From Nitrospirota bacterium (GTDB lineage Bacteria > Nitrospirota > Thermodesulfovibrionia > Thermodesulfovibrionales > Dissulfurispiraceae): a stretch of 50,092 nt of DNA. The notes beneath the pieces were generated by a model. The model saw nothing but the letters and a program-made list of their open reading frames with translations. It did not search any database and was not told the origin of the DNA. Numbering within the stretch: the stretch's first letter is position 1; each line of letters begins with the position of its first letter. The translations under genes were made by a program, and so were the position numbers. Where the stretch lies: positions 1-50,092 of the forward strand of contig JAJZPZ010000005.1 in the NCBI GenBank assembly GCA_021847795.1, read 5' to 3'. Of this stretch, positions 10,244 to 19,499 are shown piece by piece.

Positions 10244-10441
10244 ATGGACAAGTCAGATAAGAACGTAGGGTTGGTCGCACTTTTTTCCTTCCTCATCGGC
10301 GGAGCTGTCGGAGCAGGGCTTGCGCTTCTTTTAGCGCCCCAGACAGGGGCAAAAACCAGAAGGCAGATACGGCACCTGGCTGAAGATATGGCAGACCAGG
10401 CTTCGGAATACGCCGGCATATTGAAGAAAAAAGTCTTCTGA
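10244..10441 (+). CDS. YtxH-like small membrane protein
   Basis: FSFLIGGAVGAGLALLLAPQTGAKTRRQIR: GAxxGxxxALLLAPxxGxxTR signature. Confidence 0.85.
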   Translation: MDKSDKNVGLVALFSFLIGGAVGAGLALLLAPQTGAKTRRQIRHLAEDMADQASEYAGILKKKVF

Positions 10442-10667
10442 TATACGGGGATTATCGCCTTACCGGGTGGGTTGAGGCCCATAGGTTGCAGTGCAATAAG
10501 CGCAGCAACACGCTAAACACCGTCATGTTTTCAGGAGTTTGCCGCTCACTACCGCTGCACTGCTGCGCTTTGGCGCGCACTCCGGCGGCCCGGTTTTCCC
10601 GCTATGAACAATTGCAGGCCTGCTGCTTCCCAGGCGCCTGCTGCAGGCCGCTCTCCAGGAGTTCCCT

Positions 10668-11108
10668 ATGGCAAACGACACAGTACTCTTGCGATGCCCG
10701 GCATGCAAAACAGTGAACCGCGTCCCCGTACGGAAACTGGGAGATCTGCCCAGATGCGGAAAGTGCAGGGCCTTGCTGGAATTTCCGGGAGCCCCGGTTG
10801 CAGTGACCGCTTCAGGTTTTGCAGAGGAGATCCTGCAGTGGCCGGGGGCTGTGCTTGCCGAGTTCTGGTCTCCTACATGCGGGGTCTGCCGCTCACTGGA
10901 GCCGGATATATATGCCCTGGCCCGCCGGAGGTCGGGGAGGCTTAAAGTTGCGACAATCAATGTGCTGCAGGAATCATCGCTTGCGAACCGGTTCCAGATA
11001 CGGGCTGTCCCACTGTTCCTCCTCTACAGGCATGGCATAAAGGTCGGGGAGATGAAGGGCGGACTGCCGAAAGCCCAATTGGAAGCATGGATCGATTCCT
11101 TGTTATAG
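10668..11108 (+). CDS. Thioredoxin-family protein with N-terminal zinc ribbon (thioredoxin 2-like)
   Basis: CPACKTVNRVP...CGKC zinc-ribbon; WSPTCGVCRSLEP active site; IRAVPLFLLYRHGIKVGEMKGGLPKAQLEAWI. Confidence 0.9.
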   Translation: MANDTVLLRCPACKTVNRVPVRKLGDLPRCGKCRALLEFPGAPVAVTASGFAEEILQWPGAVLAEFWSPTCGVCRSLEPDIYALARRRSGRLKVATINVLQESSLANRFQIRAVPLFLLYRHGIKVGEMKGGLPKAQLEAWIDSLL

Positions 11109-11276
11109 AAGAGGCGAACAGGAAAGGCGGCTGGGACACATATCTGCCGTGCTGGTAGAGATATGAGTTCAGGGTAATATGCCGGGCCCGTAGGGCCTCT
11201 TCTTTCGTATCTCACCGGTTGTTCCGCAGCGCCCCACCTTGCATCTGCAGTGCAAACATGGTTAGAATCAAGAGTT

Positions 11277-12071
11277 ATGAGAAGATACACCATTTTCCAT
11301 CCCTTGTTCATGTCCTACTATTCGGATCCCCTTTATAAAGATGTCGCCAGGAACTGGAAAGGATACGGGCTTGCCTATCTGGTCCTTCTCCTGGCGCTGT
11401 GCCTGGCGCCTGAAATGGTCAGACTGCAGGGGGACATCTCTGATGTCCTCGCCTCAGAGGCGCCCGGGTTTGTCAGCCAGGTCCCTGTGATTTCAATCTC
11501 AAAAGGGCAGGTATCGATGGACAAGCCGTCGCCCTATTTCATCACCTATCCCGATAAAAGCAAGACCTTTGCGATCATAGACACATCGGGCAAATATACT
11601 TCTCTCGGCAATGACGGCACAGCCGTTCTCCTGACCGGTACAAAATTGCTTGTCAGGCGAACCCCCGATGATGATGTAAATGTTTTTGATCTCGCGGGAA
11701 TCGATCACCTCATTATCGATCAGAAGCAGGTTTATGCATGGATACGGCTGATCAGGGACTGGTCTGCCTTTGTGCTTTACCCGGTCACCCTTCTTTTTAC
11801 CTTTCTCTATCAGATGACCCAGGTGCTCCTCTGCGCAGCAATCGGCACGCTCTTTGCAAAACGGTTCCGGACAGACCTGGGATACAAGCCGCTGATCCGC
11901 CTGTCGGCAGTTGCATACACCCCGGCCATGATCCTGCAGGCGCTGCACGCTCTGCTGGGCATCGGGTTCCCCTACGGCCCATCCATAACCTTTCTGATCA
12001 CAGCCGGCTATTTATACCATGCTGTCGGGGTGGTTTCCGAAAAAGAAACTGCCGAAGCAGTTAAATATTAA
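11277..12071 (+). CDS. DUF1189-like membrane protein
   Basis: FHPLFMSYYSDPLYKDVARNWKGYGLAYLVLLLALCLAP and C-terminal TM cluster LIRLSAVAYTPAMIL. Confidence 0.75.
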   Translation: MRRYTIFHPLFMSYYSDPLYKDVARNWKGYGLAYLVLLLALCLAPEMVRLQGDISDVLASEAPGFVSQVPVISISKGQVSMDKPSPYFITYPDKSKTFAIIDTSGKYTSLGNDGTAVLLTGTKLLVRRTPDDDVNVFDLAGIDHLIIDQKQVYAWIRLIRDWSAFVLYPVTLLFTFLYQMTQVLLCAAIGTLFAKRFRTDLGYKPLIRLSAVAYTPAMILQALHALLGIGFPYGPSITFLITAGYLYHAVGVVSEKETAEAVKY

Positions 12072-12083
12072 GGGAGGAACACT

Positions 12084-12641
12084 ATGCCGAAAGTACTCAT
12101 ACCCCTTGCAGACGGGTTCGAAGAAGTGGAAGCTGTCGCCCTTGTCGATGTTTTGCGAAGAGCAGGCATCGAAGTGGTCACTGCAGGACTGCACTCAGGC
12201 CCTGTTGTCAGCGCACGGGGAATAAAAGTCATCCCTGATGCCGCTATAGACGGAGTAAGCGCGGATGATTTCGATATGATTGTCCTGCCCGGGGGGCAGC
12301 CCGGCTCAGACAACCTGAACGCCGATGAAAGGGTCAGGGCCCTGATCAAGGATTTCTACGGCAAGGGCAAGCTTACGGGCGCCATATGCGCGGCGCCCTA
12401 TGTGCTGGCGAACACGGGCATTCTCGCAGGCAAGCACGTAACAGCCTTCCCCTCGTACAGTGACAAGCTCGGCACTGCCCTCTACGAGGAAAGCAGTGTC
12501 GTGGAGGACGGGAACATCCTGACCAGCAGGGGCCCGGGCACTGCGCTGTGTTTCGGTCTTGCAATTGCCGAAAAGCTGGCAGGGAAAGAAAAAGCACGCT
12601 CAATAAAAGAAGCGATGCTGCTGCAGAAGTGCTGCGATTGA
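12084..12641 (+). CDS. DJ-1/PfpI (YajL/ThiJ-like) family protein
   Basis: MPKVLIPLADGFEEVEAVALVDVLRRAGIEVVTAG...VLPGGQPGSDNL...GAICAAPYVLAN. Confidence 0.95.
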   Translation: MPKVLIPLADGFEEVEAVALVDVLRRAGIEVVTAGLHSGPVVSARGIKVIPDAAIDGVSADDFDMIVLPGGQPGSDNLNADERVRALIKDFYGKGKLTGAICAAPYVLANTGILAGKHVTAFPSYSDKLGTALYEESSVVEDGNILTSRGPGTALCFGLAIAEKLAGKEKARSIKEAMLLQKCCD

Positions 12642-12710
12642 TCCGGGACCGTAAATTCTTCCATGCATATTCACTATGTCCAGGCAATCCGTGCAAGGCA
12701 GGATTTCCTG

Positions 12711-12726
12711 CGTGATGTGAATCACG
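12711..12726. promoter_or_regulatory. Perfect 16-bp palindrome CGTGATgtgaATCACG, CRP/FNR-type half-sites
   Basis: Direct reading; lies about 135 bp upstream of the polysaccharide deacetylase start. Confidence 0.35.
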
Positions 12727-12861
12727 GAACGTAAAACCGGGCAGGAGCTATACTATCCGGCATATGGGCCTGCATATGGGCCTGCAGCATGCCCGGCAGC
12801 CTCATCCGGAAACAGATGCCGGATGCCTATTAAAAAATAAAAAGTTGAGGAAATTTATTCA

Positions 12862-13689
12862 ATGAGAAACATGTTGCTGTCTTTGTCCGTATCCATGCTC
12901 CTCCTCGTCCTTCCGGGGCTTTCCCAGGCAAAGGGCGATCTGAAGGAGCAGTCAGGCGAGCACCATTCCACCGGGGTTCGGGTCCCCATTCTCTTGTATC
13001 ACCGTTTCGGCCCCGTGGTTGCAGACGGGATGACGATCACCACGCCTGTGTTCGAATCCCATCTGAAATATCTCCGGGACAACGGCTACACCGTGATCCC
13101 CCTGAGGCAGTTGGTGAACTACTATCTGCGCAAGGGGCCTCCCCCTGCCCCGAAGTCCGTGGTAATCGCGGCCGATGACGGGCACAAGTCGGTCTATACG
13201 TATATGCTCCCGCTGGTGAAGAAATACCATGTGCCGGTGACCCTTTTCCTCTACCCCTCGGCCATATCCAATGCCTCCTATGCCATGACATGGGACCAGC
13301 TCAGGGACCTCAAAAAGACAGGCCTCTTCGACTTCCAGGGCCATACCTACTGGCACCCGAATTTCAAAAAGGACAAAAAGAAGATGTCTTCAGCCGAGTT
13401 CGGGAAGTCCGTGGATATGCAGTTGACCAAATCAAAGGCAAAACTGGAGAAGGAATTGGGCGTCCGGATAGATATGCTTGCCTGGCCCTTCGGTATCTAT
13501 GACGACTGGCTCCTTGCCAGGGCGAAGGCAGCAGGTTATATCGCCACGTTCACCATAGAGGGTCGCCATGCAACCGCCTCGGACAATGTTATGAAGCTGC
13601 CCCGCTACCTGCTGATCAATGCGGACAAAGGCAAAGCATTCGGGAGGATTGTGGAAGGAAGCGCCCCGCACCGGGACCTCGCCTATTAA
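12862..13689 (+). CDS. Exported polysaccharide deacetylase family protein
   Basis: Signal peptide; VPILLYHRFG...TTPVFESHLKYLRDNGYTVIPL...KSVVIAADDGHKSVYTYMLPLVKKYHVPVTLFLYPSAI...DFQGHTYWHPNF...LAWPFGIYD. Confidence 0.93.
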   Translation: MRNMLLSLSVSMLLLVLPGLSQAKGDLKEQSGEHHSTGVRVPILLYHRFGPVVADGMTITTPVFESHLKYLRDNGYTVIPLRQLVNYYLRKGPPPAPKSVVIAADDGHKSVYTYMLPLVKKYHVPVTLFLYPSAISNASYAMTWDQLRDLKKTGLFDFQGHTYWHPNFKKDKKKMSSAEFGKSVDMQLTKSKAKLEKELGVRIDMLAWPFGIYDDWLLARAKAAGYIATFTIEGRHATASDNVMKLPRYLLINADKGKAFGRIVEGSAPHRDLAY

Positions 13690-13755
13690 GATTAAGCGCA
13701 TCCGATAAAATAAACAGCCTTGAATCCGGGGGGGGACTGTCCCCGGCGCCGGCAA

Positions 13756-14130
13756 TCACCTGTTTGACTTCTTTTCCCCCGGCAGGTTTGCCCAGAGGCA
13801 GCTGCTTCCGAAATCAGCCGGCCCCGAATAATCTTTGCAGACCTGGGGTCTTTTTTCATAGATATCGCATCCCGCGGCTGTGAGGTGGGGGCAGGAATGC
13901 CTCAGGCTCAGCACAAGCATGTCCCCCGATCTCTCCACACTGAATCCCCGTGCTTCGTAAAAATGGATCAATTCTTCGGCTGTATTGACATACATATCCG
14001 GATGGGTATAGATGCCGACTTCCCTGCAGCACTTCATGCAGGAAACACATAACTTCTGCTTTTCCGTAATCTTGTCCGTGTCCATTCTCCAGTAATAGTA
14101 AAGACTTTCTTTTATAAAAAGCAACAGCAC
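13756..14130 (-). CDS. YkgJ-like cysteine cluster protein
   Basis: CVSCMKCCREVGIYTHPDM...CPHLTAAGCDIYEKRPQVCKDY. Confidence 0.85.
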   Translation of the reverse strand: MLLLFIKESLYYYWRMDTDKITEKQKLCVSCMKCCREVGIYTHPDMYVNTAEELIHFYEARGFSVERSGDMLVLSLRHSCPHLTAAGCDIYEKRPQVCKDYSGPADFGSSCLWANLPGEKKSNR

Positions 14131-14133
14131 GGC

Positions 14134-15816
14134 TCACTTCCCGAAAATCCCCCTGAGGAGGTCCCCCGGGCCTTTCCCCTGCTGCTGTTTTCCGCTCTCT
14201 TCCTTTTGCGGCGCCAGGCCCTTGAAAAGCCTCTTCTCGATCTCTCCCTGCAATCCTTTTTGAAACTGTTTGCCGAGGCCCGCGGTGTTCAGCCCGACAG
14301 CAGGCTTATCAAGGGTCCCGCCTATCTTCAAAGGTATGACACTCCAGCCCTCTTTGCTCTTGAGGAACCCGGCAAATTTTGCATTCCCGGAGAGTTTGGC
14401 GGCAAGCAGGGGCGACAGACTCATATCCGTCAAAATGTTCAGACGCTTGTCAAACCCGACATCACCGGCCGGGTTCAGCCTGAGTTGCCTTGAATTCATA
14501 GTTCCCTGCAGGTAGATTTTCATTCCCCTTATAGTGAAATCAAAATGCGCTCTATCAAAGTTGGGAGACCTCAGGTCATCTATCCCGGTAAAGAGCGCAA
14601 GGGTACGGGTGATGTTCGAACTCTTCACCTCCACCTTATTCAGATCTACCATGCCCTTTCCAGTAAGGGTGCTCTTTATTGCCCTCACCGCATCGGCGCT
14701 TCCGGGTGCATATCTGAAATTCATGTTCCCTTTCGCAACTCCTGCTGCATTCACCTTGTCGCCGCCTGCGAGGTTCATCTGCACCGGGGCCAGGACCATC
14801 ACATCGTCTTTATACCGGTAGCCCATCATGAAGTCCTTGATAGTGTAGCCGCCGTAATAAGCGGTACCTATACTGACCTGGCCCGAAGCCCTGAGCGCCG
14901 TCTTTTTGGTCTGCGCCACTCTGTAGATCCGGTATCCCCGGATTTCCGCAGGCAGTCCGGGGATACCCCCCTTGCCTGATTCCTGCAAGGCAACAGGCCG
15001 CGCCCTCTCCTGCGGAATAAGCCGGTCGAGATCGAGCTGTTTTGAGGAGAAGTTGAGTCGGATGTCAGGCGCTTCCTGGTAATTCCTGATTATGCCTGTA
15101 GTGCTCACGCTGTCTTTACCCACCACGGTGTTGAGAGCGACCTTGATAGTGCTTTCAGCCACCTCTATTTTGCCCGAGGTGTTGGTCCGCACCCCGCCCG
15201 GGGCAGCAGTCAAACTCCTGAGATCGGCATGGCCCGTTACGGCAAGGCCCCCGGCAATGGAGGCCTTCAGGACCATATCCGATATATCGGCAGTAACATC
15301 TGGGATCTTTTTCTGATCGTCGGTGAACTTTATGGTCCCGTCGCTGATGTGTATCCTGTCCGCAGCAAGGGTAAAGGGGACCCCGCCCTTCTCTTCCGGC
15401 TTTTTCCCCTTTGCCGCTTCAGCGCTTCTGCCCGGGATGTCGGTAAAGTTATAGGCGCCGCTCTTCTCCCTTTTTATTGCGATATAGGGAGAGGTGATTT
15501 CCAGCTTGTTGATGACCAACTGCTTCCGCAGCAAGGGAAGAAGGCTGTAGTAAAGGGTAAACTCCTGCATCCTGACGAAATCCTGATTGCTGCCGCGCTC
15601 TTTGATATCCAACCCTTTGATGACCACGCCCTTGAATACGGCAATGTCTATTTTATCGATAGTCACTGTTCTTCCCGTAAGGGCCTCCAGCCTCGGGATG
15701 ACAAGCGCCTTCAGCCTTTCTCCACTCAGGTAGCTCTTTACAAATATGCTGAATCCCAGCAAGAGAATGACCACGATCCCCAGTGCTGTTCCGACAATCC
15801 AGGCCGCCTTCCTCAT
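14134..15816 (-). CDS. AsmA family protein
   Basis: N-terminal TM plus LKALVIPRLEALTGRTVTIDKIDIAVFKGVVIKGLDI; 560 aa with AsmA-like C-terminus LNILTDMSLSPLLAAKL. Confidence 0.88.
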   Translation of the reverse strand: MRKAAWIVGTALGIVVILLLGFSIFVKSYLSGERLKALVIPRLEALTGRTVTIDKIDIAVFKGVVIKGLDIKERGSNQDFVRMQEFTLYYSLLPLLRKQLVINKLEITSPYIAIKREKSGAYNFTDIPGRSAEAAKGKKPEEKGGVPFTLAADRIHISDGTIKFTDDQKKIPDVTADISDMVLKASIAGGLAVTGHADLRSLTAAPGGVRTNTSGKIEVAESTIKVALNTVVGKDSVSTTGIIRNYQEAPDIRLNFSSKQLDLDRLIPQERARPVALQESGKGGIPGLPAEIRGYRIYRVAQTKKTALRASGQVSIGTAYYGGYTIKDFMMGYRYKDDVMVLAPVQMNLAGGDKVNAAGVAKGNMNFRYAPGSADAVRAIKSTLTGKGMVDLNKVEVKSSNITRTLALFTGIDDLRSPNFDRAHFDFTIRGMKIYLQGTMNSRQLRLNPAGDVGFDKRLNILTDMSLSPLLAAKLSGNAKFAGFLKSKEGWSVIPLKIGGTLDKPAVGLNTAGLGKQFQKGLQGEIEKRLFKGLAPQKEESGKQQQGKGPGDLLRGIFGK

Positions 15817-16001
15817 ATTTCACCTCCTTAACTGCATGCAAGAGGCTATGGAGGAAAACAGAGAGGACAAGAACGGCTTTGCCTTTATTGCCTATAGCCC
15901 CTCGCTCGTATTATTTAAAGTATAGGGGATTGAAAGGGAAGTTTCTATTGGATTTCATAATCCGCAGGCACTTGGAGCAAAAACATCGAAACGGCAAAAG
16001 A

Positions 16002-16095
16002 GAGATTGCTTCGGGATACGGCCCCTCGCAATGACAGATAACCTATCCCCGTATTGCCGTCATTGCGAGCCCGGCCTTATCGGGCGCGGCAATCT
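16002..16095. repeat. Palindromic intergenic repeat
   Basis: gagattgc...cctcgcaatgac (16002-16035) opposed to gtcattgcgag...gcaatctc (16059-16095). Confidence 0.65.
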
Positions 16096-16199
16096 CGCCG
16101 TTTCCTCATGGATTATCGCTTTGATGCGCCGGCCCTAGGGCCAACAGTGCTCATGGTTGGGTTGTGAATTTTGCTATAATTTTGAATAAGGGCAGGGCA

Positions 16200-16526
16200 A
16201 TGAAGAAACCGAAGAAACCTTCCATCCCTCAGGAAAGACACGAGACCATTCGCCGGAGCATACAGGAGGCGCTCAGGGGGCGCACTCTTTCGGCAAAAGA
16301 CCTTTCGTCTGAAGTCGGGATTCCGGAAAAAGAAGTCTGGGGCCACCTTGAACATGTCCGCAAAACGCTCAACAAAAAGGAGCATCACCTCGCCGTCACC
16401 CCCGCAGAATGCAAAAAATGCGGCTTCGTGTTCCGGAAAAGAGAGAGGCTCAGCAAGCCCGGCAAATGTCCTGTATGCAAAAGCCAGGCAATACATGAGC
16501 CCACGTTCTCGATTCATAATGTGTGA
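16200..16526 (+). CDS. Predicted HTH plus C-terminal zinc-ribbon regulator-like protein
   Basis: HETIRRSIQEALRGRTLSAKDLSSEVGIPEKEVWGHLEHVRKTL (wHTH-like) then CKKCGFVFRKRERLSKPGKCPVCKSQAIHEPTF. Confidence 0.75.
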   Translation: MKKPKKPSIPQERHETIRRSIQEALRGRTLSAKDLSSEVGIPEKEVWGHLEHVRKTLNKKEHHLAVTPAECKKCGFVFRKRERLSKPGKCPVCKSQAIHEPTFSIHNV

Positions 16527-16580
16527 ATTTAAGGCAGACACTAGTGGTCCGTCACAGATGAAATTAAAGAATTCCGTAGT

Positions 16581-16734
16581 AACCCCTCCCAACCTCCCCT
16601 TAACCCAAGGGGAGGAACTTATTCCCCCTCCTAATTTTAGGAGGGGTGTCCGAAGGACGGGGTGGTAATTGAATGAAAACTCATCTCTCCATAACCAACC
16701 ACCCCTGCCCCTCCTTAACCAAGGAGGGGAGCTT
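16581..16734. repeat. Composite intergenic repeat of three G/C-rich hairpins
   Basis: CCTCCCCTTAACCCAAGGGGAGG; CCCCTCCTAATTTTAGGAGGGG; CCCCTCCTTAACCAAGGAGGGG. Confidence 0.65.
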
Positions 16735-16939
16735 ACGACCACAGAGACAAGTGTGACAACGTACTAGTTCGATTTGGACTTCTGCGCTCTGTCGCATCAA
16801 GAAAGCCCCTTATGAAACTGGGAGAACTCTCGGCAATGAGCCCGCTGAGTATGCATACGTCATCCCGTACCCAGTAGCCGGCGCATTCCGAAAACCCATG
16901 CATCTTCAGTATCTCTTTTTTCTCCTCCATACTATCCAT
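16733..16939 (-). CDS. Possible small hypothetical protein
   Basis: 68-aa ORF whose first about 50 aa look protein-like; its C-terminus runs into the repeat, so the end may be altered. Confidence 0.3.
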   Translation of the reverse strand: MDSMEEKKEILKMHGFSECAGYWVRDDVCILSGLIAESSPSFIRGFLDATERRSPNRTSTLSHLSLWS

Positions 16940-16995
16940 GTGTTACCATCCTCCTCTTTTACGACTCGCTGCAGCGTTCAATTCTCTCCTGTGTT

Positions 16996-17637
16996 TCATT
17001 CTTCCTTCCCACCGTTCAAAGACTCTGCAGAAATTGCCACCGGTTTTCCGTCAAGGGACACCTCATATTTGTTAATTCCTTTTAAGAATGTCGGGATTCT
17101 GGTGGGAATTCTCTTTGTCCTGTAGATCGGCTTAAACTCCAGTGTAATTGCTTCTCCATTCTTCAAGGTTATTTCAAATTCTGCGACGTATTTATCTTCA
17201 GGCAAACCGAAATACACCCTGTGAGTTCCGGCAGCCAGGCGCACTTTTTTTTCAAGAACATACTTGACCCCCTCACCGGCTTCGGGATCGCGGCTTGTCT
17301 TGCCATTAGCATCATAAGCCGGCTTGACGTCCTTGAAACCTCCGACTTCCCATAGTGCTGCCTGACCGCAGATATTTACGAGGAAGGGATACTTCTGCCT
17401 TCCATGCTGGGATTCCCCGGATTCGAGTATATAGTAACCTTCAAGGTGGGTCTTAATATTCGCCTTGATTATTAAGTCAGCAAATCCCCTGGGAGGTACA
17501 CTTCCATTACTTACTTCCGTGAAGACGTCAGTCCTTTTGACGAGCGATCTCTCCTGGATTTCCTTTGCTGTAGTGCCACACCCAAAAAGGCTGCTAATCA
17601 AGAGCACTGCTCCAATATACAGTGTCAGTTTTTTCAT
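16996..17637 (-). CDS. Putative lipoprotein
   Basis: MKKLTLYIGAVLLISSLFGCGTT lipobox-type signal; 213 aa. Confidence 0.75.
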   Translation of the reverse strand: MKKLTLYIGAVLLISSLFGCGTTAKEIQERSLVKRTDVFTEVSNGSVPPRGFADLIIKANIKTHLEGYYILESGESQHGRQKYPFLVNICGQAALWEVGGFKDVKPAYDANGKTSRDPEAGEGVKYVLEKKVRLAAGTHRVYFGLPEDKYVAEFEITLKNGEAITLEFKPIYRTKRIPTRIPTFLKGINKYEVSLDGKPVAISAESLNGGKEE

Positions 17638-17649
17638 TGCTATCCTCCT

Positions 17650-18018
17650 TTATCTGTCTTCATATCCGAATAATCCCAAGCTATTAATGATTACAAGCAC
17701 AGTAACCCCAACATCGGCGAAGATCGCCAAAGCCAGGTTGCTCAATCCGGCGACGGCCAGAAACAAAAAGAGAAACTTTACCGTCACAGCCGAGACTATG
17801 TTATGGCGTATCTTCTTTGCGCATGCCCTCCCCAGGCCAACGAGATAGGCCACCAGTCCGAGCTTGTCGTTCATAAGGGCTATATCTGCATTCTCAATGG
17901 CAACATCAGAACCGATTGCTCCCATTGCAATCCCCACAGATGCAGTGGCAAGGGCAGGCGCATCATTTACGCCATCACCCACCATAGCAACATGCTTGTA
18001 CTGTTTAATAAGTAGGGA
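17650..18018 (-). pseudogene. C-terminal fragment of a heavy-metal P1B-type ATPase
   Basis: [44 protein letters not shown]...; N-terminal, actuator and phosphorylation domains absent. Confidence 0.85.
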
Positions 18019-18678
18019 TCAAGCGGCTTGCCCAACAGCGCCACAGGAATCAGAATGAGCAAGAGAGATGCAAATACTATGGATGCATTGTAAAATCCGC
18101 GAAAGAATGTGTCCCCTATTTTTGTCTTTATCTGTTCTGATTTTCCATTGTCCGAAGCAACGTTTAATACCAGAATGCCGTTTCCCGTTCCGTTTGGCAC
18201 AGAACCGCAACTTGACTGATAGAAGGTAACCCCTTCATATGTTAGCGGGTCATTGACCACTATGGACTTCTTCATCACCTCTTTACCATTCTTCATAACC
18301 GTAAGCCAACTCCTGTAGGCTTTCGGCATGTCGGCGCCCTGATAATACTCTACATCGAAGTTATCGCAGCGCAGATCAAATCCGAGCGGGATCTCGACAC
18401 CCTTGTCCTGATACGCAACAGAAGAAATCTGACCCTCAGGCAGGTTCAGAAACGCGTTGTAGCCGAAATAAATTCCTATGATCGCACCCGCAAGAATGAC
18501 CAGGATGCTCAAATGTGTGATATACACACCAAGCCTGGTGAAATTGCCTTTTTCAGCATATAGCTGAAACTCCCTGCCCTCCAGAAGATTCGAGAGGTTT
18601 AAATCCGATGCTGCTCAGAGCGGTAACAGCAAGGTCTTTTATTTGTGAAGCCTTGCCTTTCTGTGAAATCGTTCTAAG
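18010..18678 (-). pseudogene. ResB-like cytochrome c biogenesis fragment
   Basis: YAEKGNFTRLGVYITHLSILVILAGAIIGIYFGYN...VNDPLTYEGVTFYQSSCG; the preceding part (ISQKGKASQIKDLAVTALSSIGFK) is in another frame; C-terminus replaced at the ATPase junction. Confidence 0.7.
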
Positions 18679-18682
18679 GGAT

Positions 18683-18727
18683 ATCTCAAAGTGAAACTGC
18701 TCTTAATGAGCAGGTTCACCTTGAGAT
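18683..18727. promoter_or_regulatory. 45-bp inverted repeat with 20-bp arms and 5-nt loop, downstream of the PII genes
   Basis: atctcaaagtgaaactgctc-ttaat-gagcaggttcaccttgagat; two arm mismatches, readable as G:U pairs in RNA. Confidence 0.6.
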
Positions 18728-18741
18728 CATGAAATCCTTCG

Positions 18742-19068
18742 TTATCCAATCTTGCCTTTCCCAATCTTCAGGGCACTAATGACATCAGAAACATAAATCT
18801 TTCCATCACCCCTCAGACCTGTGGCAGCATTTTTGTCAATGGCATTGACCAGCTCTTCGACAAGGTCGTCATTGCAGGATATCTCGATCTTTGTGTGCTC
18901 AGAAAAATCCATCAGATCATCGAACTTTTGATGTTTCTGCGCAGCATCTCGATGGCCGAATCCTCGGGCAAACAACACGCTCATGCCTCGAAGCCCTTCA
19001 ACTTTTTGAACGGCCATGGTCACGTCAGATAATTTGTGCGATTTGATATAGGCTTCGATCTTTTTCAT
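18742..19068 (-). CDS. P-II family protein (second copy)
   Basis: MKKIEAYIKSHKLSDVTMAVQKVEGLRGMSVLFARGFG...KIEISCNDDLVEELVNAIDKNAATGLRGDGKIYVSDV. Confidence 0.88.
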   Translation of the reverse strand: MKKIEAYIKSHKLSDVTMAVQKVEGLRGMSVLFARGFGHRDAAQKHQKFDDLMDFSEHTKIEISCNDDLVEELVNAIDKNAATGLRGDGKIYVSDVISALKIGKGKIG

Positions 19069-19102
19069 ATTTAATTCCTCCAATTTTTCTTTAGACATGC
19101 CG

Positions 19103-19444
19103 CTAAATCGCATCTCTTCCGCGTTCATTGGTTCTTATCTTTACTATTCCCTCAACATTAATTACAAATATCTTCCCATCGCCGGTATTGCCTGTATGAG
19201 AGAATTTCTGAATCACGTTGACAACTTCATCAACCATTTCATCGTCTACAACAACTTCCAGTTTTATGCGTGGTATGAATTCCACCATTTCATAAACAAC
19301 CTTATCTTTGGCGTTCTTCGCTCTGCCTTTGCCAAATCCTTTGATTTCGGATACCGTCACACCCGGCAGTCCATCAATTTTATGAAGCTCTTCTGTTACT
19401 TCTAACAATTTCAAAGGTCTGATTATTGCTTTTATCTCTTTCAT
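19103..19444 (-). CDS. P-II family protein (first copy)
   Basis: MKEIKAIIRPLKLLEVTEELHKIDGLPGVTVSEIKGFGKG...PRIKLEVVVDDEMVDEVVNVIQKFSHTGNTGDGKIFVINVEGIVKIRTNERG. Confidence 0.93.
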   Translation of the reverse strand: MKEIKAIIRPLKLLEVTEELHKIDGLPGVTVSEIKGFGKGRAKNAKDKVVYEMVEFIPRIKLEVVVDDEMVDEVVNVIQKFSHTGNTGDGKIFVINVEGIVKIRTNERGRDAI

Positions 19445-19499
19445 ACAATTCTCCTTATGAGCTTTCGGTTATATGCATAATATTCATAGGCCGATACAT

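Noticed and set aside
13727-13748. GGGGGACTGTCCCC dyad after the deacetylase gene
   Set aside because: Short G/C-rich motif without U-tract or additional copies recognised here; too weak to call.
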